From contig WSUB01000060.1 of assembly GCA_019633425.1 (NCBI GenBank), positions 157,415 through 221,414 on the forward strand: a stretch of DNA of 64,000 bases. Reading direction: 5' to 3'. Origin of the DNA: Tulasnella sp. 424 (Eukaryota > Basidiomycota > Agaricomycetes > Cantharellales > Tulasnellaceae). Under the pieces are notes generated by a model. The model worked only from the letters and a program-made list of their open reading frames with translations. It had not been told where the DNA came from and did no database searches. The position numbers were made by a program, and so were the translations under genes. Positions 1 through 11,557 of the stretch are shown here, one piece after another (the first letter of the stretch is position 1; the number at the start of each line of letters is the position of its first letter).

Positions 1-1934
1 TCCGGATCGTTTAAACCCGAGGCTAGTGGTATCAGGCTGGTCCTCAAGAGCCTTCAGGTTTGCTCGGCCCTGTTAAGTAGCGGTGAAATGAGTTTCGAGG
101 ATTTCAGGAGGGTCTGATTGTGGCCTTTTGCTGCTTACAGTTATAGCCGACTCAAACACAGGATACATCTCGGGGTCAATCTTGCCAACCAGCTGCGCGT
201 ACTTCCGCCTGTCAGCCTGAGTTTTGGCTGAGGGAGGGGCGATCAAGCTCAGCCAGAGGTGAGCATAGTTTACCCTGCAAAATGGACGATAAGTTATCTG
301 TTGAAAGGATTGTGTTGCGAACATACCGGAGCTCGTCGTCGATGTCAAAGTACAGGCCATGGTCCAGAAGACAGATTTCGAAATTATAAGGGCTGCGGGA
401 ACCGGATGGGGCCGGTCGTATTAAAAGATTGCCCGGGTGCGGATCGGCGTGGAAGACTGGGATAGATGATACATCCTAGGTTAGCGGCGCGAAGGAGCGA
501 GCAGCGAGTATCATAGACTTGCATCCATTAAGGTACACCATTTCAGAAAATATACGTGACAACTCTTGTGATACTCTGTTTCTATCGATGTGATCTAGGC
601 CCACATAAGACATGAGTTCAGAATTGCAAGGAGTAAGGTAACAAGGGTACGTACGGTGCTGAAGGTACTCGAGATCATCGACTCTAGCACCCTCAATGAA
701 TTCCATAGTCATCACCCTCTTGGTAGAATGATAGACTTTTGGAATGTACAACGTTGTGTAGCGGTGTTTGGAAAAGTCGGCTGTGGCTCGAGCGGCATTC
801 TCCGCCTCGTGTTGGAAATCCAGCTCCAGTGGTAGATTTTGTCTCATTTCCTCGCCGAGCCTGGCATGACTTGCCGTCAACGAGAATGCTCGCACTTGAG
901 GTTCAATTCGGGAGCATACCATGTAAACTCAAACTCAGGAAACAACTGCTTGACCCACGCAAGACACCAAGTGGCAGTGGCCATGCTGAATAACTCTATT
1001 AGTCGTATTTTTCAGGCGATTGAGGATAGACGCACTCGATTTCAGCGAATTCCTCTAGATGAGGATGCTATTGACGATAGAATATTAGCGTGAGTCTAAA
1101 GAGGTTATATGTCGCCACCCACTTGGAGCTTGACAGCGACTTTCCTCCCCGTCTCTCGGTCTCGACCGATGTGTACTTGGGCAAGAGAGGCCACTCCAAT
1201 GGGATTTGGATCGAATTCAACAAAAAGTTCGTCGATGGACTTTCCAGTATCGTGCAGAACCATTGCATCAAGGGCTTCGTACGAAGTCGGGATACATTGA
1301 TCCTGCAACGGTCTCATCGTTGATGTCCACTCGTATGGAAGCATTTGGACGGATGACATATGCTGGAAGGAGACCGCTTGATAGTTAGTAACAGTGGAAA
1401 TTGAGCTTCATGTGGGTGTGCAGTACCTGGCCCTATGAAATGTCCATTTGGTGGTCAGACGAGCCGGCCGTACGCGTTCCGATGGAGCTAGAAAGAACCA
1501 CTCACAAGCTTGATGAAGATCCCACCGTTATGCTGCAATGCATGTAATAATCGTTTTGCACTCCTGTAGTGACAGTCGCTATATGCTTGCAACATTGCGT
1601 CGTCGTTTCCATAGTCCTTTGTTAAAGTGCGTTTGTAATCCCAAGCGGAGAGGCCGACGGCCCAAACGCAACGTGAGATGCGGTCCACGGCGAGGGTAGC
1701 GTGCCTCGCGGGATCATAGGTATTGAGGGTGATTATGGACCCTGCAGAGAGGAATCCAACGACTGCGGCTCGACGAGTCCATTTGCGGTTTGGCTTGGGT
1801 GTTTCGTGCGACGGGTTGCTGGATTTTGGCAGCCTCCCGCGAAAGCGAAGGCGAGAGAGGTTTCGAGCTTGAGTACTTGGAATAGTACTGAGCCGAAGTC
1901 CGAGTATTCGTATAGGAGCTGCATTCAGCAGCAT
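1..1934 (-). CDS. MCP2: ABC1/ADCK-family mitochondrial atypical kinase (MCP2/ADCK1-like), 3' end cut by window edge
   Basis: This is an atypical UbiB/ABC1-family kinase, closest to human ADCK1 and yeast Mcp2 (Cqd2). In yeast that protein sits in the mitochondrial inner membrane and influences lipid and coenzyme Q distribution. The N-terminus (start at 1934) is basic, has a short hydrophobic stretch (AAVVGFLSAGSIITL) and fits an import signal. The family motif KxGQ is split by an intron: GGIFIKL joins GQHMSSVQMLPYEW near 1430-1500. An A-rich loop (GVASLAQVH) and VAVKLQ follow near 1110-1200. Further on come FHADPHPGNLL and LLDHGLY near 360-450, the catalytic and metal-binding motifs. A 50-bp intron lies near 276-325. 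Another splice near 72-140 reads ESAIT into GRANLKALEDQP, so the gene continues past position 1 and its C-terminus is missing. Assignment to the family is secure; the ADCK1 subgroup is inferred. Confidence 0.88.
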
Positions 1935-2470
1935 TCGGACGTCTTGAGGTCAGTATAAGGCTGTGGACGGGAGAGAGGAGAGATGGGCGGTCTGGGAGAG
2001 AATCGCTTGCTCGAACAAATTATTCTACCTTTTTTCCCAGAATGTCGTCATATATACCAGATCACCAGCTACTGGCAAGCAAACCTCGCATTTAACAGCC
2101 ATCGACTTTGCGCGTACCACGTCAAAATACGCTGGTTAGTATAGAACCAGAGAGCGAGGAAAGGCATGTGGTGGGCGATGGGCCTTTGGGCCTTGGTGGA
2201 GTTGTCGCCAGTCTGAAATCTCAAACGACGACTGCTCTAGATCTGCGGGAATACCTCACCGCAGCTGGTGCCCAAGCGCTCACGACCTTTATACGTGCTT
2301 TGGGACAGCAAAAGTTAGGTGACCCATCGTGTTGTTCGTGCCAAGGTCAAAGGTGCCGACCCACGTGATTCAGGTACCTCGGAACGTCAAAAGGGCCGTG
2401 GCTGCAGCCTTTTTCTCGTCTCGTTCGGGTGAGACTCTGAGCACCAACTCTCTCCACAACTCTCCTTTCA
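1935..2470. other. Intergenic region between the ADCK-like kinase and the alpha-amylase
   Basis: This gap is the upstream region of the divergent kinase and amylase genes. Short reading frames on both strands show no recognisable domain and no splice-supported extension. I see no RNA gene in it. It presumably holds both promoters. Confidence 0.4.
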
Positions 2471-2477
2471 TATATAA
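2471..2477 (+). promoter_or_regulatory. Probable TATA box of the alpha-amylase gene
   Basis: TATATAA lies about 140 bp upstream of the amylase ATG. It is followed by a long CT-rich tract (about 2500-2545), a common arrangement in strongly expressed or regulated fungal promoters. Inferred from motif and position only. Confidence 0.5.
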
Positions 2478-2613
2478 CAGCGCACACATAATACTTTTTC
2501 TCCCTCTCTCCCTCTCTTTTTCAACCGTCGTCGCTCTCTCTTTAAGCCGTTTAATCGCGCAGGGTTTTTGACATTGTTGTCCACACCAACTTTTGCACCA
2601 GAAGGCGCCCAAC

Positions 2614-4881
2614 ATGACGAGAAGACCGACGCTCATAGCGCTCACCCTTATGGGACTCTTATCCTCAGCATCTCCTCGTTGTCTCAAAGCCGACACCAGA
2701 GGACCCAAAAGTCGGTCATACTTCCTTCCCGCGGGCACCAGCAACCTTATTAACTCTTCCTTTTGGATCTTTCCCTCTGCCAGCTGTCATCATACAAATG
2801 TTTCAATGGAACTGGGACTCTATCGCAACTGAATGCACGCAATTTATCGGACCTGCGGGTTATGGTTATGTCCAAGTGAGCCCTCCACAGGAACACATAA
2901 CCGGTTCGTCTCTCTCTCCGCGTTCGTTGCAGCAGCCATGTAACTCGTGCACCTTCTACCACAGGAACTCAGTGGTGGACAGACTACCAACCAGTATGTC
3001 TCTTGATCCCCAATGTCTTTTGCTGCCTCTGACCAGCACGGTTACCATCCACGTTCCAGACCTCATACCAGTTGGTTTCCAAACGGGGAGACAGGAGCAA
3101 GTTCGCCAATATGATTTCAACATGTCATGCTGCTGGTGTTGGTGTAATAGCTGATACTATTTGGAACCATATGGCTGGCATCGACTCGGGAACTGGAACA
3201 GCGGGCACCTGTGAGTCCTACCGGCTAGCCTTGTTCAACAATGACTTATTATTCCTTTATCCAAAGCCTTCAGTATGTTAAAAGGGAAGACCTTGAGCTC
3301 TGAGCTAATGCTGAGAATCCATAGCACAATACAACTATCCTGGAGTTTACACCACTGACAACTTTCACCACAGCTGTATGCTACTACTACGCTTCATGAC
3401 CCCTGTCCCTGTTTCACCTTACTGACTAACTCTTACATCTAATAGGCGGTCAAGCTGATGGAGATATCCATGATTATACCAATCGAACTGAGGTGCAGTT
3501 CTGCGAGCTTGTGAACCTTGCCGAGTAGGTTTGCCCAACTCGCTCTTCAGCTCCCCCTCCGACCCCTAACACGTCAATCCGGGCATTCACTTTAGTTTAG
3601 ACACCAGATCTCTAACAGTGCGTGCAACGTTAGCTGCATACGGTAACGATTTGATTTCGCTCGGTGTGGATGGGTTACGTCTCGATGCGGCCAAACGTGA
3701 GCAGCCCCTCTCTGCTGTCAGAAAGGACCCAACCAAAAGATGATCCAGATATACCTTCGGGTGATATCGCTGCTATTCTCTCTGCGTTGTCGAAGAACGT
3801 TTATGTCACGCAGGAAGTAGCATGGGGGAGTGGGGAACCGATCCAACCCAGTGAATACACGACGTCAGGCGATGTTCAAGAGTAAGCATGGTATTGGGGT
3901 TCAGCCTCAGATTTTTGGCAATTGATACGCTGCCACAACAGGTTCCGATACTTGAGTGCTCTAAAGGACGCGTTCACCAACAGCAATCTCGCCTCGTTGG
4001 CAAGCATCTCGTCCAATCCTACATCCCAAGGTATCGCACCCGATTTGCCGCCAGCCATAAATCTTACCTACTTGCTTATAGGATGGGTCCCATCAAATGA
4101 AGCCAACATTTTCGTTGCGAACCACGATACCGAGCGTAGCGGTATCTCCATAACGTACAAATGGGACAAGAATGCGTACCCTCTGGCGACGGTGTTCTCG
4201 CTCGCATACCCTTATGGAACACCATCGATTCTGAGCGGATATGACTTCGCGGGCAATGACGATGGTGCCCCAAATAATGGTCAGCATACCGTTTCTTGAA
4301 CTGAGTATCGGAGGCTGATACCTGCGTTTTTCAAGGTGCGGGCTTCTGTGGCAGCAGCTCGAGTTGGATCTGTCAGCATCGTTGGCCAGCAGTTACTGGA
4401 ATGGTCGGATTCTTTAACCAAGTTAGAGGAACATCCTTGAACAATTGGGTGTCAGATCAAGCTTCTCAGATTGCGTTTGGAAGAGGTGGGATATATCCCT
4501 ATAGTCGACGGCACTTCTGGTTAACGGCTGTCTGGAACAGGATCATCTGGCTTCGTCGCGATCAATTACTCGGACTCGGTTTGGACCAAGACATTTACGA
4601 CTTCCTTACCGGATGGGTCGTATTGTGATGTTATTCACGGCAATCTGGTTTCGGGGGTTTGCACGCAATCCACGTAAGGCCACATACAAGGGATTTCCGT
4701 ATCATTGATTGACTGACACGATCCCATTTTCAGAATGGTGGTTTCTGGAGGCAAGATAACGATGTCTGTGCCGGCTCGTGATGCGTTGGCAGTCCACATT
4801 GGGGCTGCTCTCGGTGTGTCAGTCAAAAGAGGATGGGGTGAAGGTATTCCACACCTTGGTAGAAGCAGCAGTGACATGTAA
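2614..4881 (+). CDS. Secreted alpha-amylase, glycoside hydrolase family 13
   Basis: Endo-acting alpha-amylase that hydrolyses alpha-1,4 bonds in starch outside the cell. The start at 2614 gives a hydrophobic signal peptide ([15 protein letters not shown]). After a first intron with a weak GTCGGT donor, the mature domain opens with [19 protein letters not shown]13 landmarks follow in order: [12 protein letters not shown] (region I); [12 protein letters not shown] (region II, catalytic nucleophile Asp, split by an intron near 3700-3745); [11 protein letters not shown] (region III, acid/base Glu); and FVANHDTER (region IV, transition-state Asp). The C-terminal beta domain ends at 4881 with no starch-binding module visible. 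There are about eight short introns. The sequence resembles the animal and Streptomyces-like group (probably GH13_32) rather than the Taka-amylase group; that subfamily call is from memory of the family. All catalytic residues are present. Confidence 0.9.
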
Positions 4882-5340
4882 ATGCCAAGCTAGATATATT
4901 TAGAGTATTTCTCACGTTCTTTTGGCTCATTTATTCCGTGGGTTTACATCTCCACTGCTGGTTGGCATCACTTTGGTCACCACCGGTCAGGGTGGTGGCG
5001 GTTCATGTTCGTGTGAACCCGGGGAACTTGGAAATACCAACAGCTTCTGTCCCTTTTTCCTCTGTCTTGCACAAATCGCCGTTGGTCCTCACACTTGAAA
5101 CTCGCTTCCTCGTTATTGCACGACTCTACCTGGCCACCTGCATCGGGCTCCTCAGCCATCTCGATCCACTTCGAATTCCGAACTCGGCCTTTCACCATCC
5201 GGGCGGCCCCAACCACTTCGGCTTTGGGCGAGTCCTGCCGACAGTCGCTACCAGTAGACACCCTCTACTATCACCCATATCACGCTCGACTTCTCTGGTT
5301 CTACTCCAGGGTGTTTACCAAGCGGGTCATTCGTTGGATA
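4882..5340. other. Intergenic region, amylase 3' end to zinc-finger gene
   Basis: This stretch contains the amylase 3' flank and the upstream region of the next gene. The frame of the next gene is open back to 4938, so an earlier start there is possible. The upstream peptide shows no domain and I read it as 5' UTR. Confidence 0.35.
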
Positions 5341-8096
5341 TGTCTACCTCGAAGCCGACATTGGACTCGAGATTTGTGGCCCGTCTAGTCCGAAGCAATG
5401 ATCCCGCTCGGAAAGCAGAGTTGGATGCAATTGCCGCTCTAGATCTCGAAGAGCCACAAGAACAAGAGGACGATAACGTGTCTCGCCTGAACGGGCAGTC
5501 ACCTTCCCCATCCCTCCCTGGATCATCACATCATGAGGCCCAACCGGAAACCCAGGTTTCCAAGGATAGGACGCATCCGATAGGATTGGCTGCGCCTAGC
5601 TCCAGCAGTGCAACCTTGCCCGCAAGCAATGGACAAGCTTCCCCAGGAAACCCTGAATGGCCCATCACTGCTCACCAATCGACACTTGCTAGTGTTGAAT
5701 CCAACTGGTCGAGTTCAATGTCCCAAAGCCTCCATCCGCCTCATCCCGCACTTGCGTCTGAAATTCGCCTACCAACATCCATTGAGCCGGAGAACCACAG
5801 GAGGACTGGGTCTCACACGCCCGGACATGCTGAGCAGGTGGGTTAAGGCTCTGCTTTCCATGAGCTTCCCCCGACTTCGATGCTGACATTTTTCTTTCTC
5901 AGTCTCCACCCTCAATAGAGATGCCACCTTCAAAGCGCAGAAAGATATCGCCTCCTTCAGGACGCAGTGCAGCGTCCAAAGCTCCGGACTCTCTTGCTGG
6001 CTTGGCAGTTGGGACCACTTCAAGCGCCTCGAAGACTTCATCACAGTTACCGGATGGATCGGTGGTGGTAATGGCACCTTTGCGGACACCTTTAGTGCGG
6101 ACCGGAGCAGGTTCGCTTTCTAGTGGGTCCATTAATACATTAGTTCGGAATTAGTGGAGGGCGTTGCTCATGCACCCCATTTAACGTCCAAATCGTCAGC
6201 TCCCGTTCTGGGCTCATCACTCGACCAGGTCACCAACCCAGGCCCCTCTCTCCAGGAACTGGCACCTCCTCCTGCTGTCTCGGCTCCAGTCGTTGGAGGG
6301 TCGAATACACTTGAGGTGCCCGGCCGACGTTCGAATTTGCCGGGAAACATTTCCTCGCAGAGTTCGTCCCAACTAGAAAAGATGTTTGGCGCTGGAATAT
6401 TCCCTTCCGATGAAATGCGTCGGGCGTTTGGCCATGCGGTTAACCGTATCTTGCCTAATAGAGAAACGCCAGGAAATGGACGGGTAGCGGGATTTGGGGA
6501 TAATGAACTCGACGCTCATATCCGCCACGTTGCTCCTATCCTTGCGACAGCGTATTCTCAGTTGGTCAGTGCAGGCTTAGCCAGTCCAGTGCAGGTGCAG
6601 GAAGTGGCTGCACCTTCACTGGCTTTACATCAAAACCACCAGTCCAATGGGTCCAGGGAAGATGTACCTTCAACCCCAAGATCTTGGTCAGGTGCCATTA
6701 CCTCGCACAATTCCCGAATTGTCGAGCCCCGTCCACGAGATATAAGCGAGCAACCTTCTGGTTCTGGGTCTTTACGGTTCTCCTCCACATCCGAATCTCT
6801 CTCGCAAGGAGCTACACCAAGGTAATCTAGTTCTTTTTTTTTTTGCCTTGAAGAAGGACTCTATTATGCCTGAAAATTTTGGAGCAAAGTTACTCATGTC
6901 TATCGTCCTGCAGCACCACGCGCAACCATTCACAAAATCTACAAGCCCATCATAATGGTGAACGATCCGGCACTCAGTCGAATGGACGAAAGTTCATATC
7001 TTGCGGACTCGACGGATGCGGGAAGCAATTTGCTGGAGAGACGGCGCTACGTAAGACTACATGTCCCACCTGGATGCTGCATAGACTAATTTCTCTATCT
7101 AGGTGACCATTACAAGCATTGCGAAGACAAAGGGCACGGATCACGGGGCTTGCGCTTGCTGGAAGAAGGCACGCATGGGGCACTGATCTCGATTGCAAGG
7201 ACTAGTCCTTCCCCTCCTTTAGAGGAGAACCTTCCGGTGCCCCAGGGGACGACTCGATCGTCTTTATCCGACGAAGTTACATTGGAGGGACGAGGATCAC
7301 TTACTCCGACCACGGTTCGGAGAGTTCGCCTGAAGCTATCCAACCCTCCAAGAGTTGCGTCAACCACGGTGGCCTCGCAAGCGGAGGTAATTCCTTGCAG
7401 GGTTGGAACAGTTGAATCCGGCATCAAGAACCTAGATAAATACCTCGCTACACTAGAGAACCACCTTCAAGATATTCACAACCGCACTCTCGGTGTGCAA
7501 TCGATGTCTGCTCGAATAAAAGATCAGACGTTACCAACAACCGTACTCGAATTCCTCGGTCCACCGCTCTTATCGAGTGCGAGGTACGTCTTTGAAGTCA
7601 GCCAACTAGAGGCAGAAGCCGCTGGTCAATGGATTAAACGAATGGATTCATTTGAGTCAGTATCAGTTATTCTGACAAGGCTTAGCAGCATGCCAACACC
7701 TTTTTTTTCGTTAGTCCACAGGGCGACTATTTGGAGTATACTTTAGATGCCCGTTTGACGCGCACTGAGACCCAGGATGGCGTCCCTATTCCGGGACCCA
7801 TCGTTGATGGTACTGTGATGATCCTTCTGAACGGGAAGGGCATGAGTTCACAGCTCAACGCAACGGTAAGGCCCAAGCACAACTTCACTTCGCTGCGTAC
7901 TGATTGAAATGGACAGGACCCCGTAAAATTGCACCCCGTCACCTCTGGGATAATCCAAGGGGTTAACATTTTGGAGATTTTTGCTTTAGTAGATGCTTCT
8001 GACTGGACATTTCGTCTGGAGAGGAGAGGACCATCGAAGGAGGATATGTTGAAACAGGCTGAGCAGGCGGCAGTTTGGAGAATACTGGCCCTTTGA
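5341..8096 (+). CDS. Unrecognised protein with one C2HC-type zinc finger and a dsRBD-like C-terminal end
   Basis: I do not recognise this protein. The first half (start 5341) is low-complexity, rich in Ser and Pro, with a basic nuclear-signal-like MPPSKRRKISPP near 5920. A more ordered segment follows near 6370-6600 (EKMFGAGIFPSDEMRRAFGH). Splicing of the 6825-6914 and 7050-7102 introns creates a single finger, CGLDGCGKQF then ALRDHYKHCEDKGH, with spacing C-x4-C-x12-H-x3-C and a further His downstream. Next come a helical segment (KNLDKYLATLENHLQDIHN) near 7430-7500 and a C-terminal domain ending in RGPSKEDMLKQAEQ and an AA..ILAL tail. That tail weakly resembles the last helix of a double-stranded-RNA-binding domain. 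It stops 4 bp before a candidate first exon of the downstream pseudohelicase and lies on the same strand, so the two could be functionally linked or misannotated parts of one gene. At least six introns. Confidence 0.6.
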
Positions 8097-8100
8097 ATTC

Positions 8101-11100
8101 ATGCAGGCTACCCGCACCTGGAACTCGTCCTGTAGTCGTTTTGTCTAACCCGCTGCTGCAATCCACGCCAGGCTACGCTAGGGATCCCTCGGTGCACGTG
8201 ACGCTTTCTCACCCGTAGCAATTCGCGAAATCCGGATTCCGACCGTGGACGATCCCAAAACCCACTCACGCCTCCAGTTGAAAGACAACACCTGGGAGGT
8301 GATCACCGGCTGTTTCACAGTTCTCGGGCTTTCTTCAAATCCCATGCTCAAGGCGAAGCCAGTATTTGAGCTGCCTTACTCTCTCTCACCAAGGACTCTC
8401 ATCCCTCGACGCTTGACGCACCAGCTTTCCACTAACCCATCCCCCGTCACCCAATCGGTACCTGATGGTGTAGGCGCATTTCCCTCGTCCCTTAACTCTG
8501 GCACAGAAGCGGAACCACCCTCCAAACGTCGGCCATGTAGGAGCCCGGAATCTGGCACAACGGCGGAAGGGCTCACCCACCCGGATGCAGTGATCATCTC
8601 TTCCGACGACAAGCTGTTAGATGCAGTCGGACGACTTGACTCAGAGATTAGGAGACTGGAGAGGCTCAGCCCGTACCATCAGCAGTTGTCGACGATGCTT
8701 CCCCAGACCGTTTCTGGAAGAAGCAATCACTCCTGGCCCGAGTTTGCCAAGCAGAAAAAGTCCCAAGCTATGGCCCGGGCTCAGAGGGCGCGTGGATCCC
8801 TTCCGGAACAAGCCCAGGCCCAAGATGCATTGGCCGCCACACCCGCCAGCTCCCGCTTGCAAGCCATTATACAATCTGTCGACGAGAACGACGTAGTTTT
8901 CGTACAAGCCGAAACTCGACTCGAAATGCAAACGGAGATTCCGCAAATCCTCCTGGACCACTGGACACGCATGTGGAAAGGCGCAGAGTGTAACATTATC
9001 GTTGCGCAATCACGATCAGATGCCCAAGTAACGTCGGAGATCGTCGCTTCCCAACGAGCTCCGACTCCAAGCCGTCAAGTTGGGTACGAGGTTGAAGGAC
9101 GTAGCGACCTCCCCCAACTTCACGGGAGTGTCACATTCTGCACGCCTGGAGTTCTCCTTCGCTCGCTCCAAACGGATAGGTTCGACCAGCGCCGGGCGAA
9201 AACAACCATCGAAACTGCCACGCACATTGTGGTCGACAATGTACAGCCACGGACTATCCAAATGGATCTGCTGCTATACTTCCTGAAACGAGTACAGGCT
9301 CAAAGAAAGAGAGAAGGCAGACTGCTTAAAATCGTATTCACTTCAGCTCCTATTGACTTATCCAACCTTCGCGCATATTTCACCATACCCGGCGATCGTA
9401 CACCACCCATCATCCGTATCCCTTCGTTGAAACCTCCTCAAACGCGACTATATATGGAAGATCTGATGGAAAGCCTCCATGAAGAGGCACGCGCCTTCCT
9501 CGGCGATGATGCCATGGACTATCTGCATCGGGAATCGGCAGTTCTCGAAACCGGGTCGACGTCACCGCCGGCCGTAGCAGAGACCCAGGTCGCCAGCCCT
9601 CCAGCCTCCGTTATGGCTCTGGGCATCTTGCAAGCTCTGTCATGCACCGAGCAGGGAGCCGTGCTGGCCATCCTACCGAGTGAAGCCGCAGTGAAAGATT
9701 TGCAGGCCGCTTTGCGTGAAGGATCCGCAACCCTGTTTGGTGACAAACCGGTAATTGTGGAGGTGGCAAAGAAGCGAGGAACGTTTGGCAACCAGAAGCC
9801 GGCCAAGGAGAGGGGGAGAAACGATGTTCGCCACGTCATATTGACAACCCCACCCTGGCTAAATAACCTCCACCACCGCGACATTACCTGCGTAGTGGAC
9901 TGTGTTCTTACGAAACGACGACGATATGACCCTAGTCGTCGTACCACAGTGATCGAAACTGTTCGGGCTACTCAAGCTGAAGTTGCCGCTCGTTCAGCTT
10001 TTACAGGCGGTGGTGGATTATACATTGGAATGATATCCCGAACCAAGGCGATGCGCCTGCGCCCATTACCCGAGCCGGAGATAGGACTGTCAGAGCTCAG
10101 CGCTGCTGCACTGACGGTGGCAGGGACCGACTTGGGAGGAAGCTCGCCCGATGGGGTGTTTATAGACCTTCCAGACCGCCCAAGCACGAGTGCTGTTGCA
10201 GCGGGTATTGGGGATCTGAAGAAACTCGGGGCCTTGAGCGCAGACGGCAGCCTGACCTCTCTTGGGAGAATCCTGTGTCAGCTCCCTCTGAAACCCTCCC
10301 TTGGGAAAATGCTGGTATGCGGTGCTCTGTTGAGATGTCTCGACCCAGCTATTACCTTGGCTGCGGTCATCAAACGCCAGGCCGATTTGTTCGGTGATGG
10401 CTCCAAGGCTAGGAAACTATTCTCCCCGTCTCAACTTCCGTCGGACGTAGTGGCACAGTATTACGCATATACAAAATGGGAGGAGCTGACGCAGCGGGGG
10501 CATACAGGGGAGGCGACAACGTTTGTCGAGCACAATCGTCTGAGTCTACCTGTTCTACGACGGATAGAGGAGGAGAAAACAGCCCTCTTTCACGCGCTGC
10601 ACGGAACAGGAGTTCTATGGCCGCTCATACGTGGGTCAGAACTCCCTGGTTTCCTCCGTTCGTCTTCTCTTCCCATTTTCAACGTCAACAAATCCTCCTT
10701 GGCCACTATCTCAGCGCTCATTGCTGTAGGGTTGCAACCCCGTTTTGCCCTGGCTCAGCAGGGCAGTTCTTACAGCATTTTTCCCGGTCAAGTAAGTCTA
10801 AATTTTGCCCATCCGATTTAGAGGGCTACGACTAATTTCTTTAACCACTAGGCTGCAAGGCCGATCAGCGAAAGCATTGTAAACAGCCAGGCTACAAGGA
10901 GCAGATCAGCATCTGTGTTTGCCTACGAAGAATCGCTCGAAGCTATGACAAAAGACGGCGAGCGAGTAGAGCTAGTCAACCTCAGCCGTCTCCATCCATT
11001 AGCGTACATCCTCCTGGGAGCGACATCGTTCCGAAAGAAGGAAACCGAAGGAGTATATGTATGCGACGATTGGATCACCATCCGAGGGTCGCCAGACTTT

Positions 11101-11352
11101 ATGGAACGCCTGGAACTCTTGAAAGGAGGTCTAGATCGGTGCCTAGGATGGGTATACGACACGGTCTTTCTCCGGGAGGCCTGGAAACGCCATAAGGAGC
11201 AGATACATCGACCCGTGCTCGGCCAGGAGGGAGGACTATCGCAATTCACTCGGGAAGGAGAGCGGGACCCGTATCAAGAACTAAACGAGTTTGATAAAGT
11301 AATGAAAAGTACGGTCAACCTCTTGGACCAAGCTGCCAGTCCCCGGCAATAG
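8101..11352 (+). CDS. DHX9-like DEAH-box protein with degraded catalytic motifs (pseudohelicase)
   Basis: The fold is that of an RNA helicase A/DHX9-type DEAH protein: two RecA-like domains, then HA2 (TSLGRILCQLPLKPSLGKML near 10260-10310) and an OB-type C-terminus. The chemistry appears lost. Motif I, normally GxGKT, reads QAETRLEMQTEIPQ; motif II DEIH reads DNVQ (near 9236-9250); motif III SAT reads SAP; motif V reads LTTPPWLNNL; motif VI QRxGRxGR reads EVAARSAFTGGG. Non-catalytic scaffold is well kept, for example VTFCTPGVLLRSLQTD. The frame is open from 8218 to 10791; an intron at 10792-10851 joins the last exon. The start is uncertain. The first in-frame ATG is at 8344, while a short exon 8101-8131 spliced to 8218 would give an earlier ATG; GTG at 8245 is not a credible start. 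About 1,000 residues. It probably acts as an RNA-binding or scaffold protein; that role is inference. Confidence 0.75.
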
Positions 11353-11557
11353 GATATAATATTCTGCAACGACTATTCGCTGTATTCCCCCCTCTCCATC
11401 TAATTTACTATCAATATGCTATGCCGGACTTGAGTCCATCCATATCAGACAGTGGACTCGCCCCTCATGGTGACGGTGGCTTGACAAACAATCTTTCGTA
11501 TGGCTCACCAAAACAGAGGACCGCTAGGACGTGTTCCAGTGTTCATAGGTAAACAAA

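Noticed and set aside
896..912. tRNA B-box-like GGTTCAATTCGGG
   Set aside because: It lies inside the ADCK-like gene, with no matching A box or cloverleaf.
2370..2744. Minus-strand 124-codon frame over the amylase promoter and start
   Set aside because: It overlaps the amylase signal peptide and a CT-rich promoter tract and shows no domain.
4938..5340. Earlier start for the zinc-finger protein at 4938
   Set aside because: The frame is open, but the peptide is unlike the rest of the protein and an ATG at 5341 gives a normal disordered N-terminus. Not excluded.
8245..8247. GTG as the start of the long helicase-like frame
   Set aside because: Nuclear genes of fungi do not normally start at GTG. 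The frame is open back to a splice acceptor at 8217, and ATGs at 8344 or, by splicing, 8101 are better.
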